Positions 17,023-27,038 are shown, numbered from the stretch's first letter. The stretch: DNA of 64,000 nucleotides from Floridanema aerugineum (GCF_041929345.1 NZ_JBHFNQ010000206.1:1-64000), one strand, 5' to 3'. Notes: generated by a model not told the origin, from the letters alone. Made by a program: numbers and translations.

Positions 17023-20007
17023 TTAGCGTCCGATTAAAGTGACAACAGCATCAATTAACGTATCATCATGAAAACTACTTTTTGTTAAGTAGTAATCTGC
17101 ACCCGCTTCTAAACCCTGAATTCTGTCTTCTTCGCGATCGCGATAAGAAACAATAATCACTGGGGTTGAATGTAAGCGAGGATGACTTCGCATCTGCTTA
17201 ACTAACTCTATCCCATTCATACGCGGCATATCAATATCAGTAATTACCAAATCATAACGATTACTGCGAACCGCACTCCAACCTTCCATACCGTTAACCG
17301 CGATATCTACAAGATAACCTCGATTTTCTAGCAGTTTGCGTTCCATTTCTCTGACAGTAATTGAGTCATCAACTACTAAAATTTTTCTCTGTTTATTTAT
17401 AATTATTATTGCTGATTCAGCGCCAAATTTTGTTAATTTTCCAGCATTAAGAATCGCATCGATCGATCGCACCATATCCGACACATCAACAATCAGAATT
17501 GGTGAACCATCTCCCATTAAAGAAGTAGCGCTAATATCTGGTACTTTACCTAATCTTGGATCGAGAGGTCTAACAACTAAATCGCGTTCACCTAAAAACT
17601 TATCTACTACCAACCCATAAGGATTAGATTGATCGCTAATTACTACTACAGAAAGTGGGCCAGAATTGGCAGAAGGTTCAGGTAATTCCAGGACTTGATG
17701 AGCCGCAATTAAGCCAATATTTTGTTGATTCATTGTAAAATATTGACGATTTTCCACTTCAGAAATATTCGCTCGTTCCACTGTCACAATTTGATCGATT
17801 CTTGCTAAGGGAACTGCATAAGGTTTGCCAGAAATTTCTACTAAAAGTGTGCGAACTACAGATAAAGTTAGCGGGAGTTGAAAGTGAAAACTTGTTCCCT
17901 TTCCCGGATGAGAAGTAGCGCGTACTGTTCCCCCAACTTCTTGCGCCATACTTTTAGCAATATCTAAACCTACTCCTCTCCCAGAAATTTCTGTTACCTG
18001 TTTAGCAGTAGAAAATCCCGGTAAAAATAGAAATTCTAATAATTCTGCATCGCTCATTTGAGCTACCATATCTGCTGTTGCTAATTTTTTATTAATTACT
18101 TTTTGACGTAACTGTTCTGGATTAATTCCTTTGCCATCATCAGCAATAGTAATTGCTAACATTCCCCCCCGGTGAAATGCTTCTAATCGGATTGTACCTT
18201 CTGGGGGTTTACCAACAGCGATGCGTTCGGCTGGTAATTCAATTCCGTGATCTGTAGCGTTGCGTAAAATATGAGTTAAAGGTGCTTCTAATTTTTTCAG
18301 AATATCGCGATCAACTGGTGTTGATTTACCGATAATATCTAATTTAACTTGCTTATTTAGTTTGCGTGCTAAATCGCGGATCATGCGGGGAAAACCTTGC
18401 ACACCATCAGCAAAAGGACGCATATTAGAAGTGATAACTTCCCGGTAAAGGCGATCGGATAAATTAGCCGTTCTTTGAGCATAAAGTTCTAATTCACCTA
18501 AGCGTTCGCTGAGGAAATCAAAACATTCATGTGCGCGGTTCCTTCCCTGTTCTAAATAGTCCTTTCCTTCCTGATGATAAACATCACGATCTAAAGAATT
18601 CTGTAATTGTTCTAGGTAGCGAGATAATTCAGATAATTGTCTTTTTAAAGACATCATTGAGTCAGCATAAGGTTGCAACCAATTAGCTTCAATTAAAGAT
18701 TCCCCCGCTAAACTCATAATTCGATTTAAGTTTTCTGCACTAACTCTAACTACTCGATCTTGAGTAGCTGCTTGTTCAGAAGAAGAGATAGAAGAGGTAG
18801 TTTGATTTGCAGTTTCTTTAACGATTTTTTTTGATGAAGTAGACTGATTTGGGATAACAATAGCTGTATCAGAGATTGTTTGTTTAGTTGATTCTTCAGA
18901 AATATTAGATGTTGACGGTACAGAAAGAGTGGGAACTACCTCAGCAGTAACAGCAACACTTTTTTCTGGGTTTTTGGCGATCTTTGTTTGGATATCTGGA
19001 TTAAGAATAGCAGCGATTGTTGCTCGCGTTTCGGCAAAATCTGCTCCCATTTGGACAAACCAATCCGATAATTCTTCATCACTAATTTGACTAATTCCTT
19101 GCAATAAATCTACTGCATGAAGTAACGCATCAACACGATCGGGACTGAGTGTAATGCTTCGATTTTGAGCCGCTACAAAACAGTCTTCCATCACATGAGC
19201 TAACTTAACTATTTCATCCAATGAAACAATTCTAGCCGAACCCTTGATCGAGTGCGCTGCTCGCATCAAGGTTTCCAATGCTTGCGCCGATTCAGGGCTA
19301 CTTTCTAGTGCTAATAAACCTTCATTGAGAACAGCTACCTGTGCTTCTGCTTCTAAGCGAAACAGATCCATCATTGAGCTATCACCGCTGAAAGTAGCTG
19401 GCGGATTTTCTGATAAAGTTAGTTTGGTTTCAATAATTTTACCCGCAGTTTCAGTCACAGGGATATCTGCCAAAGGCGGGGGAGAATTTTGCTCTATTAC
19501 TAATTCTAAAGCATCTGGTTGCTGCACAGATAATTGAGTAGCAACTGCAACAGGTTTAATTTCTTCATTCCCCTGAATCGTTGAACTTTGTTGCAGGCTT
19601 TTTCCCGAACTTACTGTTACAAAAATAGCTTTTTGTGTTGTAGCTAAATCCCAGGAATGTTCATTCATCCAGCGCTCAAAATCGCCTTCATTTTCTACTG
19701 CTTTGCTCATACTTAAAAGTAAATCAGCAGCATGAAATAAAACATCTATTTGGTCATCACTTAGCGTTACAGTCTTATTTTGAGCCGCCAGGAAACACTC
19801 TTTTACTAACTGTGATAAATTGGCGATCGCTGATATTTTCAAAATCTTTGCAGTTCCCCAAATTGCGTGAACTGCTTGAGTTGCTTGCTCAATTTCTCGT
19901 AAAGAAAATGGTTGTGTTCTCAATCTTAGAAGCGCTTCTTTCAAGAGTGTTATTTGCGCTTCCGTTTCTTGGCGAAATAGTTCTAATTTTGAGTAATCAG
20001 TTAACAT
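17023..20007 (-). CDS. cheA: Hybrid CheA histidine kinase with two HPt domains and C-terminal receiver
   Basis: 994 residues. Two histidine phosphotransfer domains are visible: around residue 50 (AVHAIWGTAKIL) and around 250 (RAAHSIKGSARIV), each with the phospho-His. A low-complexity linker precedes the P3/HATPase region (RVSAENLNRIMSLAGE, ILRNATDHGIELP, IADDGKGINPEQL, SGRGVGLDIAKSM). Next come a CheW-like P5 domain (PYAVPLARIDQIV) and a receiver (ILVVDDSITVREM, VITDIDMPRMNG). The layout matches WspE-type kinases, with one extra HPt. It should phosphorylate its own receiver, CheB and the REC-cyclase. Tight operon spacing (2 and 6 bp). Confidence 0.93.
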   Translation of the reverse strand: MLTDYSKLELFRQETEAQITLLKEALLRLRTQPFSLREIEQATQAVHAIWGTAKILKISAIANLSQLVKECFLAAQNKTVTLSDDQIDVLFHAADLLLSMSKAVENEGDFERWMNEHSWDLATTQKAIFVTVSSGKSLQQSSTIQGNEEIKPVAVATQLSVQQPDALELVIEQNSPPPLADIPVTETAGKIIETKLTLSENPPATFSGDSSMMDLFRLEAEAQVAVLNEGLLALESSPESAQALETLMRAAHSIKGSARIVSLDEIVKLAHVMEDCFVAAQNRSITLSPDRVDALLHAVDLLQGISQISDEELSDWFVQMGADFAETRATIAAILNPDIQTKIAKNPEKSVAVTAEVVPTLSVPSTSNISEESTKQTISDTAIVIPNQSTSSKKIVKETANQTTSSISSSEQAATQDRVVRVSAENLNRIMSLAGESLIEANWLQPYADSMMSLKRQLSELSRYLEQLQNSLDRDVYHQEGKDYLEQGRNRAHECFDFLSERLGELELYAQRTANLSDRLYREVITSNMRPFADGVQGFPRMIRDLARKLNKQVKLDIIGKSTPVDRDILKKLEAPLTHILRNATDHGIELPAERIAVGKPPEGTIRLEAFHRGGMLAITIADDGKGINPEQLRQKVINKKLATADMVAQMSDAELLEFLFLPGFSTAKQVTEISGRGVGLDIAKSMAQEVGGTVRATSHPGKGTSFHFQLPLTLSVVRTLLVEISGKPYAVPLARIDQIVTVERANISEVENRQYFTMNQQNIGLIAAHQVLELPEPSANSGPLSVVVISDQSNPYGLVVDKFLGERDLVVRPLDPRLGKVPDISATSLMGDGSPILIVDVSDMVRSIDAILNAGKLTKFGAESAIIIINKQRKILVVDDSITVREMERKLLENRGYLVDIAVNGMEGWSAVRSNRYDLVITDIDMPRMNGIELVKQMRSHPRLHSTPVIIVSYRDREEDRIQGLEAGADYYLTKSSFHDDTLIDAVVTLIGR

Positions 20008-20013
20008 AATAAA

Positions 20014-20760
20014 TTATAAGATTTTGTGATTAAGGGTGTAAAACAACAGTTCAGAATCAAGATAATTTACTTTTTTTCCCTGCCAATTGATGATTCCTTC
20101 AGTATATGCTTCTGCCGCTTTGGAAATTACTACTGGTGCATCTCTTAATTCGTTGAGATGGAAGCGGTAAACGCCATGTACTTCATCTACTGGAAATACC
20201 CATTTATCAACTCCTTGTCCTGCTACTATCATGCGGTTGGTATTTATCGGACTGGAAGTGGCAACAGTTTCTTCATGCGATCCTAAATTCAATAGATGAC
20301 TTAGAGAAGCACAAAGTAATGTTTCTCCTCGGATATTTACCAATCCTAAAAACAATTTATTGCTGCGATGGGGAAGGGGTTGTATTACACAGGGATGAGT
20401 AACTTCTTGCAATATTTTTACAGGAAAAGCTAATCGTTCATTTCCTAATCGAAAAATCATTACAGAAATCGCTTCAGCGGTGCGAATAACAATTTCGTCC
20501 CCTTCATTTTCCTCTTGTTCAACTGGTGTCTCTGCGAGGATATTAATCCACTCATCCAAATAATTTTTGGGTGGTTCTCGCTCTAGTAAACTGTCGCCTG
20601 CTTCTGCATAAACAGGACAATCATGGCAGTGCATTACTGTTGTTAGTTGATTACAGGATCGATCGCCCATTACTCCAATTTGATTCCAACAATCATGTAG
20701 AATTGAGCGATCGATCGGGGTAGTTTCCACTATTAATGTTTCACTCACAGGATCGATCAT
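20014..20760 (-). CDS. cheW: CheW-like adaptor with N-terminal four-Cys motif (WspD type)
   Basis: 248 residues. The N-terminal ~60 residues carry a conserved Cys cluster (CWNQIGVMGDRSCNQL then HCHDCPVYA) seen in WspD-type adaptors, possibly a metal or redox site. The remaining ~150 residues are a CheW fold (RLGNERLAFPVKILQEV, LGLVNIRGETLLCASL). It should link receptor and kinase. It sits between the receptor and kinase genes, as in Wsp clusters. It is the second CheW of the operon, and two different adaptors in one system are a Wsp hallmark. Confidence 0.88.
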   Translation of the reverse strand: MIDPVSETLIVETTPIDRSILHDCWNQIGVMGDRSCNQLTTVMHCHDCPVYAEAGDSLLEREPPKNYLDEWINILAETPVEQEENEGDEIVIRTAEAISVMIFRLGNERLAFPVKILQEVTHPCVIQPLPHRSNKLFLGLVNIRGETLLCASLSHLLNLGSHEETVATSSPINTNRMIVAGQGVDKWVFPVDEVHGVYRFHLNELRDAPVVISKAAEAYTEGIINWQGKKVNYLDSELLFYTLNHKIL

Positions 20761-20776
20761 AAATTATTTCCCTTCT

Positions 20777-22378
20777 TCAATATTTACTAGCTCCAGAGCG
20801 AGCAACTTCTCTACGTAATCCTTGAGCAGCATCATCTAATTGTTCCAAAGCGCTGTTAGTTTCCCGTAGAGCATCTACAGTTTGATGAGAAGCTTGGCTC
20901 AATTGTCCCATTGCTTCGCTAATTTGTTGCGCTCCCTCAGATTGTTCTTCCATACTTTGACTCACTCTTTCAAATTGCGGAGGCAAACTTTGCACTTGAT
21001 GAATCACTTTTGCTACTTGATCGCTAATTTTACTAACGCGATCAACACTATCACCAACGGATTTATTAAATTTATCCATTTCCATCACCCCAACCGCAAC
21101 CGCTGATTGCATATCTTTAACAATTTGTTCAATTTCTAATGTGGCAACAGCTGTCTGATTAGCAAGGCGACGAATTTCTCGTGCTACAACTGCAAAACCT
21201 GCACCATATTCTCCCGCTTTTTCCGCTTCAATAGCAGCATTAAGCGATAATAAACTGGTTTGATCGGCAACTTTAGTAATAGTCACTACCACATTATTAA
21301 TGTTGCCAGCTTTATTATTCATCACTCCTAATTTTGAGGAAATAGAAGTAGTTGCTTCTGCTAATTGCCGCATCACATTTTCCATTTCTGACAATTCATG
21401 CTGACTATCATTAGCTGAAACTGCTGTTGTTTGAGCCATTCCCGCTACTTGATCCATCGTTGTCACTAATTTTCTGGAAGTGGCTGCAATTTCTTGTGCT
21501 GTGGCGGTGACTTCGTTAGTAGAAGCAAGTTGTTCGGCGACTGTTGCTTCTAATTCTTTACCAGAAGCCGCAATTTGAGTTGCAGAAGTAGTAATTTGTA
21601 CCACTGATTGTTGTAAACGACGAATTAAAGCATCACCGAGAAAACGTCCCAATAATATTGCTATGATTGGCCCAATTATCATTGCTAAGATTGCCAAAAT
21701 CTGCGATTGACTTATTGCTTCATTTGCAGCTTTTTGGGCTTGAGTAGCAACACTTTCATTAATTTTTATCGCTTGTAAAAGGTCATTTGTTGCTGCTTCA
21801 AAAGTAACTCGGTTTTGCTTGGCGCGGTTCCGCAACTGTTCCATAGCCACTGCTGCTCTTCGTGCTAGCAACATTTCTGGTGAATCGCCTTTATTTAGAC
21901 GCAAAAGTTCAACTTGTTTAGCGTAAGGATGTAAAATTCCTAAGCTTTCATACTGTTGGTTAAGTTTGAGAAGCTCTTCATGATCGTTTTTCCATTTATC
22001 CCAAGTTGCTAAGAGCTTTTTATAGTTTTTATCCTCTTCTTCTGTTCGCGGTGTTGCTTCATACTGTTTAAATCCTTCATTAATTTGTTCCCAAGCATTT
22101 TTAATCCGAGTTAATTCTGCCTGTCTTTCCTGTAGTGTTAGTCCAGTAACTAACAAAGCGCGTTCAGAGGATTCAATTTGAGTTTGACCTTCGTTGACTT
22201 TCCATAAACCTACTAAACTCGGTAAGCTATTATCACCTAAAGTCTTGATTTCGCCACTTAAGCGCATGGTTGTAGTTAAGCCAATTAATGCAACTACCAG
22301 AACTAAAATTCCCATGAAGTTGAATGCTGTCTTCATGCGACCTTGAATTGATTGATCTTTTAATACGCTGTTCAACAT
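20777..22378 (-). CDS. Methyl-accepting chemoreceptor (WspA type)
   Basis: 533 residues. Membrane segment 1 (MGILVLVVALIGLTTTMRLS) and a helical periplasmic four-helix-bundle sensor domain (about 35-210) come first, then membrane segment 2 (ILAILAMIIGPIIAILLG). A long cytoplasmic coiled coil has the signalling tip SLLSLNAAIEAEKAGEYGAG and flanking Gln/Glu methylation-type positions. The size and 4HB sensor fit WspA, which senses surface contact or envelope stress in Pseudomonas; the signal here is unknown. It lies upstream of the WspD-like adaptor and downstream of the CheR gene. Confidence 0.93.
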   Translation of the reverse strand: MLNSVLKDQSIQGRMKTAFNFMGILVLVVALIGLTTTMRLSGEIKTLGDNSLPSLVGLWKVNEGQTQIESSERALLVTGLTLQERQAELTRIKNAWEQINEGFKQYEATPRTEEEDKNYKKLLATWDKWKNDHEELLKLNQQYESLGILHPYAKQVELLRLNKGDSPEMLLARRAAVAMEQLRNRAKQNRVTFEAATNDLLQAIKINESVATQAQKAANEAISQSQILAILAMIIGPIIAILLGRFLGDALIRRLQQSVVQITTSATQIAASGKELEATVAEQLASTNEVTATAQEIAATSRKLVTTMDQVAGMAQTTAVSANDSQHELSEMENVMRQLAEATTSISSKLGVMNNKAGNINNVVVTITKVADQTSLLSLNAAIEAEKAGEYGAGFAVVAREIRRLANQTAVATLEIEQIVKDMQSAVAVGVMEMDKFNKSVGDSVDRVSKISDQVAKVIHQVQSLPPQFERVSQSMEEQSEGAQQISEAMGQLSQASHQTVDALRETNSALEQLDDAAQGLRREVARSGASKY

Positions 22379-22395
22379 AATTTATGCCTTTATTG

Positions 22396-23667
22396 TTACT
22401 CAGAAAATTCGGAAGATTGCGGTAATTTTTTCAGACGTTGCAGAAGGATATTTGCTCCGACAATATCTCCGCGATGCTCTTTAAGTAAAGCTAGGTGAAT
22501 TAAAGCTTCATAATGATTAGGATTTAAGTAAAGAGCTTTGCGGAAGTATTGTTCGGCTCGATCATTGTCAGCTTTGCTCTGATATAGTGTACCCAATAAT
22601 GTATATACTTCAACATTGCCTAAATTACACTCTAAATACTGTTTACAATTGTTAATGGCTGCTTCTATTTGGTTTGAGTCTGCTAATTGTTTAGCTATTT
22701 CAAAACTGTTTATTTTATTTTCTGGCTTTTTTGTTTGAATGGGTTGAGTAGCGGGTTTGGTAGGAGAGGTTTTAGCAATTACGGAGTTAGCAATTTTACT
22801 GTTAATGGGAGTATATTGCTGTTTAATTAATTCAATTTTTGGCTTTTCTAACTCAGTAGATACTGAGGTTTCCTGTAATGCTGCTTTTTGATAAGCGAAG
22901 GTGAAAGATTGGCGAATTGATGTAAACCGATCGCTAGGCACTTTCGCTGTCTCTGATGCTCCTACAAATAGCAACCCGTTAGGAACTAACAGTCGATTTA
23001 AGATTTGGAAAACTTCTGCACAGGCAGTTAATTCCAAATAAATTAGTAGATTACGACAAAATATTATATCATATTTGCCTTGAACATTTGAAAATATATT
23101 TAACAGATTACCTATTTTGAAATTAACTGTATTTCGCACAGGTGTAATCACTTCATACCCTGTTGTTGTCAATTGAAAGTAGCGATCGCGATCGATCCAA
23201 TCTTCTCCCCGAAATGAGTTTTTCCCATAAATACCTGTTTTGGCTTTTTTGATTGCTTGTTTGCTAATATCGATCGCATCTATGCTAAAACGATGAGTAG
23301 GTAATCCGGCTTCTATTAAGGTTATTGCCATTGAGTAAGGTTCTTCGCCAGTGGAACAGGGTATACTTAGCAAAGAAAATCTGGTGCGATTAGATTTAGT
23401 TAACCATTCGGAACGCACATAATTTTTTAGAAAGTCAAAGGGTTTGCGATCTCTGAAAAAGTAGGTTTCTGGAACTACTATTTGCTCTACTAATTCTTCA
23501 AATTCTTGAGGTAATGTTTGGAGAACTTTGAAGTAAGCATCTAAATCTGGTACACCATAAGCTAAACGGCGCATTTCTACTGCTCTAGCTATCTTGCGAT
23601 TTCCAATAATCTGAGCATCTATGCCGATTTTTTCGCTTAATAGTTTCTCAATTGCTGCTAGAATCAT
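22396..23667 (-). CDS. cheR: CheR methyltransferase with C-terminal TPR (WspC type)
   Basis: 423 residues. The N-terminal CheR has VPETYFFRDRKPFDFL, SAM-binding SIPCSTGEEPYSMAI, acidic IDAIDIS and FCRNLLIYL. A Pro/Lys-rich linker (265-320) leads to TPR repeats (NVEVYTLLGTLYQSKADN, AEQYFRKALYLNPNHYEAL). It methylates receptor glutamates. The CheR-TPR fusion is the WspC architecture. The start overlaps the upstream cheW stop by 20 bases, indicating coupling. SAM-site residues are intact. Confidence 0.93.
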   Translation of the reverse strand: MILAAIEKLLSEKIGIDAQIIGNRKIARAVEMRRLAYGVPDLDAYFKVLQTLPQEFEELVEQIVVPETYFFRDRKPFDFLKNYVRSEWLTKSNRTRFSLLSIPCSTGEEPYSMAITLIEAGLPTHRFSIDAIDISKQAIKKAKTGIYGKNSFRGEDWIDRDRYFQLTTTGYEVITPVRNTVNFKIGNLLNIFSNVQGKYDIIFCRNLLIYLELTACAEVFQILNRLLVPNGLLFVGASETAKVPSDRFTSIRQSFTFAYQKAALQETSVSTELEKPKIELIKQQYTPINSKIANSVIAKTSPTKPATQPIQTKKPENKINSFEIAKQLADSNQIEAAINNCKQYLECNLGNVEVYTLLGTLYQSKADNDRAEQYFRKALYLNPNHYEALIHLALLKEHRGDIVGANILLQRLKKLPQSSEFSE

Positions 23668-24118
23668 TCCCTGCCCCTAAGAATCTAATTGGTTTTAAAT
23701 CAGCAAACAACCTATCTAAATCTATGCGTTGAATCATTCCTTTTTCATCCATTACCATCCCGCCTAAATAAGCTGCTTTATTAGCTTGAATTCCAGAACT
23801 AACAAACTCAATATCTGGCTTATTTATGGTCTTAATTACTCGTTCTGCCATTAAACCAATATATTGTAATTGGTCATCTTTACCAGGATAACTTACCATA
23901 ATTACACGGGTGCTTAGGTAAGGTTTGCTTGGTGTACCGCGAATTAGTTGACAAAGGTCTATTACAGGGACGATCGCACCTCGGTAATTAAATAATCCTG
24001 CTACATATTTCGGGACATAAGGCACTTCTCGATAAGTAACTCTGGGAATTACTTCTATGACATGAGAACTATCAATTGCATATAAGCTATTTCCAATATG
24101 AAATATTAAAATTAACAT
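23648..24118 (-). CDS. cheW: CheW adaptor (WspB type)
   Basis: About 156 residues, a single CheW domain (SLYAIDSSHVIEVIP, YVAGLFNYRGAIVPVIDL, GLMAERVIKT). It couples receptor to CheA. I prefer ATG 24118, which is preceded by AGAGGTG at proper spacing; an upstream TTG at 24142 would add eight residues. The chosen ATG overlaps the preceding gene's stop (ATGTTAA), so the two are translationally coupled. Confidence 0.9.
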   Translation of the reverse strand: MLILIFHIGNSLYAIDSSHVIEVIPRVTYREVPYVPKYVAGLFNYRGAIVPVIDLCQLIRGTPSKPYLSTRVIMVSYPGKDDQLQYIGLMAERVIKTINKPDIEFVSSGIQANKAAYLGGMVMDEKGMIQRIDLDRLFADLKPIRFLGAGNDSSSN

Positions 24119-25173
24119 GGAAAATTCACCTCTTTGGAACAATTATTAACTAATGAACTGATATATTTTTCTAAATTAAAGAAAGTTAATAATACTTCCA
24201 GTGGTGTATCTTGAGCGGTAGGAATTTCGGCTTCAATTTGTTTAATTGTTTCTGGATTCAGGAACTTAAATGTTTCGTTGGTTAAAACTGAAATTGTCTC
24301 TGCTGAAAAGCTAGAAATTTCTTGTTGATAACGATTCAATCGTGATTTGGCAAAATTTATTTGGAACTGCGCTCTTTTCAGAAGGCGTTGTCGAATGTTT
24401 TCGTGAAGTTGTGAATTATCTAAAGCTAAACTTTCTCTTTTTCCTTCATAAATAATTTGAATGACATCCGGGTTTTCTTCTAAAAACAAAAGACTACCCT
24501 CTTGATTATAAGCTGTGATTCCTTCCATTCCTAATGCTCCTATATCTGCCAGTGCTAAAATCCGAGCGATCGGTGATAAGTCCTGATTAGGTTCATAAAG
24601 AGCAGGTTGATAAATCGCTTGTTCAGATGGCTCGTAGATGCAAATAGTCGCTAAAATTGCTTCTTCTATAATAGACAAATCTGCTTTGGTAAACAATAAA
24701 GATTCGTCAACTTGGCACTCACGTAACTGATTATTTAACTGGTTAATATAATCGTATAATTTCTCAATAGTCAAGGTTTCACTCACTCCAGCTTCTCGCT
24801 TTCGCGAAGTGTGCGGCTCTGTTTGGGGGAGAAAAACCTGAACTAGATCGTGAGCATTAGCACATAAATCTAACAATACTTGCATTCTGGCTAAGTTTTG
24901 CGAAATTTGATGATCTTTTTCAGGATAAATTATTTGCCAAATTAGGTTGGCTCTTTTCCGTACACCGTTGATATGTTCGCGATTATGATAGTAAAGTTGT
25001 TTTTCGGTGATTTCGCGATCAAACTCATCGAACACAAAACCTGTAACGATCTCAACTACTTCCGCAAAACTCTTGGGAAGCTTGGATAAGTTCCCTGGAA
25101 AAGGTTGCTGCCACTTTGGATTGAGTGACTCCTGCCTAGTCAATGTGCCTTGACTCCTTAATATTGTGTACAT
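24112..25173 (-). CDS. HD-domain-like protein, first gene of chemosensory operon
   Basis: 353 residues. Metal-binding positions of an HD-type phosphohydrolase are visible (LYYHNREHINGVRKR about residue 63, CANAHDLVQ about 108), with further helices carrying IIEEAILATICIYEP. HD proteins often hydrolyse nucleotides or cyclic nucleotides. Next to an adenylate cyclase output it could be the opposing phosphodiesterase, but that is inference. Standard Wsp operons have no such gene. It leads the operon, so its promoter should lie in 25174-25820. Confidence 0.65.
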   Translation of the reverse strand: MYTILRSQGTLTRQESLNPKWQQPFPGNLSKLPKSFAEVVEIVTGFVFDEFDREITEKQLYYHNREHINGVRKRANLIWQIIYPEKDHQISQNLARMQVLLDLCANAHDLVQVFLPQTEPHTSRKREAGVSETLTIEKLYDYINQLNNQLRECQVDESLLFTKADLSIIEEAILATICIYEPSEQAIYQPALYEPNQDLSPIARILALADIGALGMEGITAYNQEGSLLFLEENPDVIQIIYEGKRESLALDNSQLHENIRQRLLKRAQFQINFAKSRLNRYQQEISSFSAETISVLTNETFKFLNPETIKQIEAEIPTAQDTPLEVLLTFFNLEKYISSLVNNCSKEVNFPC

Positions 25174-25820
25174 TTGATAATCGGTAACAGCATTCTCTCA
25201 TTTGAGAGAGTCTACTATTGCCTACTTTATTGTTCCCCTATCTAGCCGTAATATCACTACATATCAAAAAAGTTCAAAGTTTTATCTAATAAAACTTCAT
25301 ATAAACCAATAATTAAAAGATTAGCTAAAAAAAATCTGTAAAATCACTTAACGTATTGTCAATAGCAGAAGTGGAATGCTTGAATTATGATCGGCATACC
25401 GTACTTTTATAGTTCTTCCGTTCTCATGCGAACCATCTTTTTCTTGCGTAATTACCCGGATGGCAAGGACTTAAGAACCTTGGTATTAATAAGAAAGTAT
25501 TAGAGTGTCATCTTCCAAAAGAAATATTTAGTTTATTTCTTAGCCCCTTTAGTGTGAGCTACCAATTCAATTTTTTACTTTTTAAGAAACTTGTTACGAA
25601 ATGACAAGGACTAAAAAAGTGACCTTGGCGATCGCAATAACTTAAAACCAACCCGATCTTTACGCTGTACATTTGCACCAAAGTAACATTAGAGGATATC
25701 AAATGAAAGTTTGTGTTCGACAATCTGACTATTATCAATCAATGTATGACTTGAAGATAAGACAAAATCATCGTAGTAAAAAAATTATGAAATGCAAAGT
25801 CTTTGCCCTCCCTATAGTGG
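25174..25820. promoter_or_regulatory. Divergent control region of chemosensory operon and biosynthetic cluster
   Basis: A 647-bp non-coding, AT-rich spacer between the minus-strand chemosensory operon and the plus-strand ATP-grasp cluster. An inverted repeat lies at 25519-25541 (aagaaata-tttagtt-tatttctt), and a similar sequence recurs at 46406-46437 before the cNMP-fold gene of the export set. A HIP1-like site is near 25629. No gene or RNA is recognised. Promoters for both directions must be here but I cannot place them with confidence. Confidence 0.5.
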
Positions 25821-27038
25821 TTGAATAAAGATTTTGATTCAACTCTTGAGGACTTTGTGCCGCAGTTTTACAACCAATTGAGGGAGAAAATATCAATGTT
25901 ACAAAGATTATATATGCCTAGCAGTAAGCTGTTTGTCTGGGCGTTTATTCCCTACCGCATTCAAGGACAAGAGTTGAGCAGCGAATACGACAATCCTGGA
26001 TATCGCCAGGGACTGATAGATGTTTTTGCAGAACTCGGCTTGAATTGGAAATGGCAACCGATCACCTTGAAAAATATGCAGGCGGTTGTAGAAGAGGTAG
26101 CAGCTTCCAGCAATAAGTATATCTCAGTGGTATTGAACTATTGTGATGGTAATGATGAGATTGATGGCTACCCTGGTACTTCTGTTATGAAACTGCTGGA
26201 ACAAAAAGGCATTATTTTTACAGGTGCAGATTCTAACTTTTTCCATCTCACCACATCCAAAATTTGGATGAAGCGTGCTTTTATGGAGGCGAGTGTAGCT
26301 ACTGCTCCTTACGAAGTTATTTCAGACCCCAGCCGCGTTCAGGGAGTTTGCGATCGCCTTGGCACACCTCTATTAGTTAAACCAGCACTCGCCTATGGCA
26401 GTATCGGAATTTTACTGGAATCGGTTGTCGAAAGCGATGAACAAGTGAGTAAACAGGTTCAGCGATTGCTGCAAGGGCTACACGAGATGCAGTTTCCACC
26501 GGACAGCATCTTTGTAGAACGATTTATCAGCGGTCGTGAATTTACAGTTTTTCTACTAGGTGATTCCCAGCAACCGAAAAGCCTGAAAATCTATCCGCCG
26601 ATTGAACTGGTGTTTCAGTCCAGCTTACCTGAAACCCAACAATTTCGGTCTTACGATAACTTCTGGAGCGAACACCTTGAAGAATCTGCATCGTCATCCT
26701 CGGAACCGTTTTACCATTGCCAACCGATAGCTTCGGATTTGAGTGAAAGACTCTGCAATCTCAGCAAGCGTGCGTATTGTGCAATTGGTGGCAACGGATA
26801 TGCGCGAGTAGATATCCGCATGGACAAAGATTCTCAAGAGCTTTTTGTACTGGAAGTTAATGCTAACTGTGCCATTTCTTCTATACCTCTGACTGACTTC
26901 TCCGACCTAAACCAAACCTCCCTTGGCACTATCTTGCATCTGGCTGGTATTCCGTTTGCACAACTGATGTCAGAAATAATCACGGAAGCTTTTGCTAGGC
27001 ATTCTACCAAGTCGCGCTCGGTAAACAAAGCAGCATAA
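25821..27038 (+). CDS. ATP-grasp ligase resembling D-Ala-D-Ala ligase
   Basis: 405 residues. ATP-grasp fold: N-terminal Rossmann-like part (NYCDGNDEIDGYPGTSVMKL, VLEQKGIIFTGADS), ATP-binding lobe (PLLVKPALAYGSIGI), VERFISGREFTVFLL, and the metal-binding end (RVDIRMDKDSQELFVLEVNANC with E..N). It joins an amino acid carboxylate to an amine through an acyl-phosphate. D-Ala ligases are about 310-370 residues, so it is longer. The TTG at 25821 has no good ribosome-binding site. ATG 25896 has GGGAGA about 8 bases upstream and may be the real start. First gene of the biosynthetic cluster, 61 bp before the first large ATP-grasp gene. Substrates unknown. Confidence 0.82.
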   Translation: MNKDFDSTLEDFVPQFYNQLREKISMLQRLYMPSSKLFVWAFIPYRIQGQELSSEYDNPGYRQGLIDVFAELGLNWKWQPITLKNMQAVVEEVAASSNKYISVVLNYCDGNDEIDGYPGTSVMKLLEQKGIIFTGADSNFFHLTTSKIWMKRAFMEASVATAPYEVISDPSRVQGVCDRLGTPLLVKPALAYGSIGILLESVVESDEQVSKQVQRLLQGLHEMQFPPDSIFVERFISGREFTVFLLGDSQQPKSLKIYPPIELVFQSSLPETQQFRSYDNFWSEHLEESASSSSEPFYHCQPIASDLSERLCNLSKRAYCAIGGNGYARVDIRMDKDSQELFVLEVNANCAISSIPLTDFSDLNQTSLGTILHLAGIPFAQLMSEIITEAFARHSTKSRSVNKAA

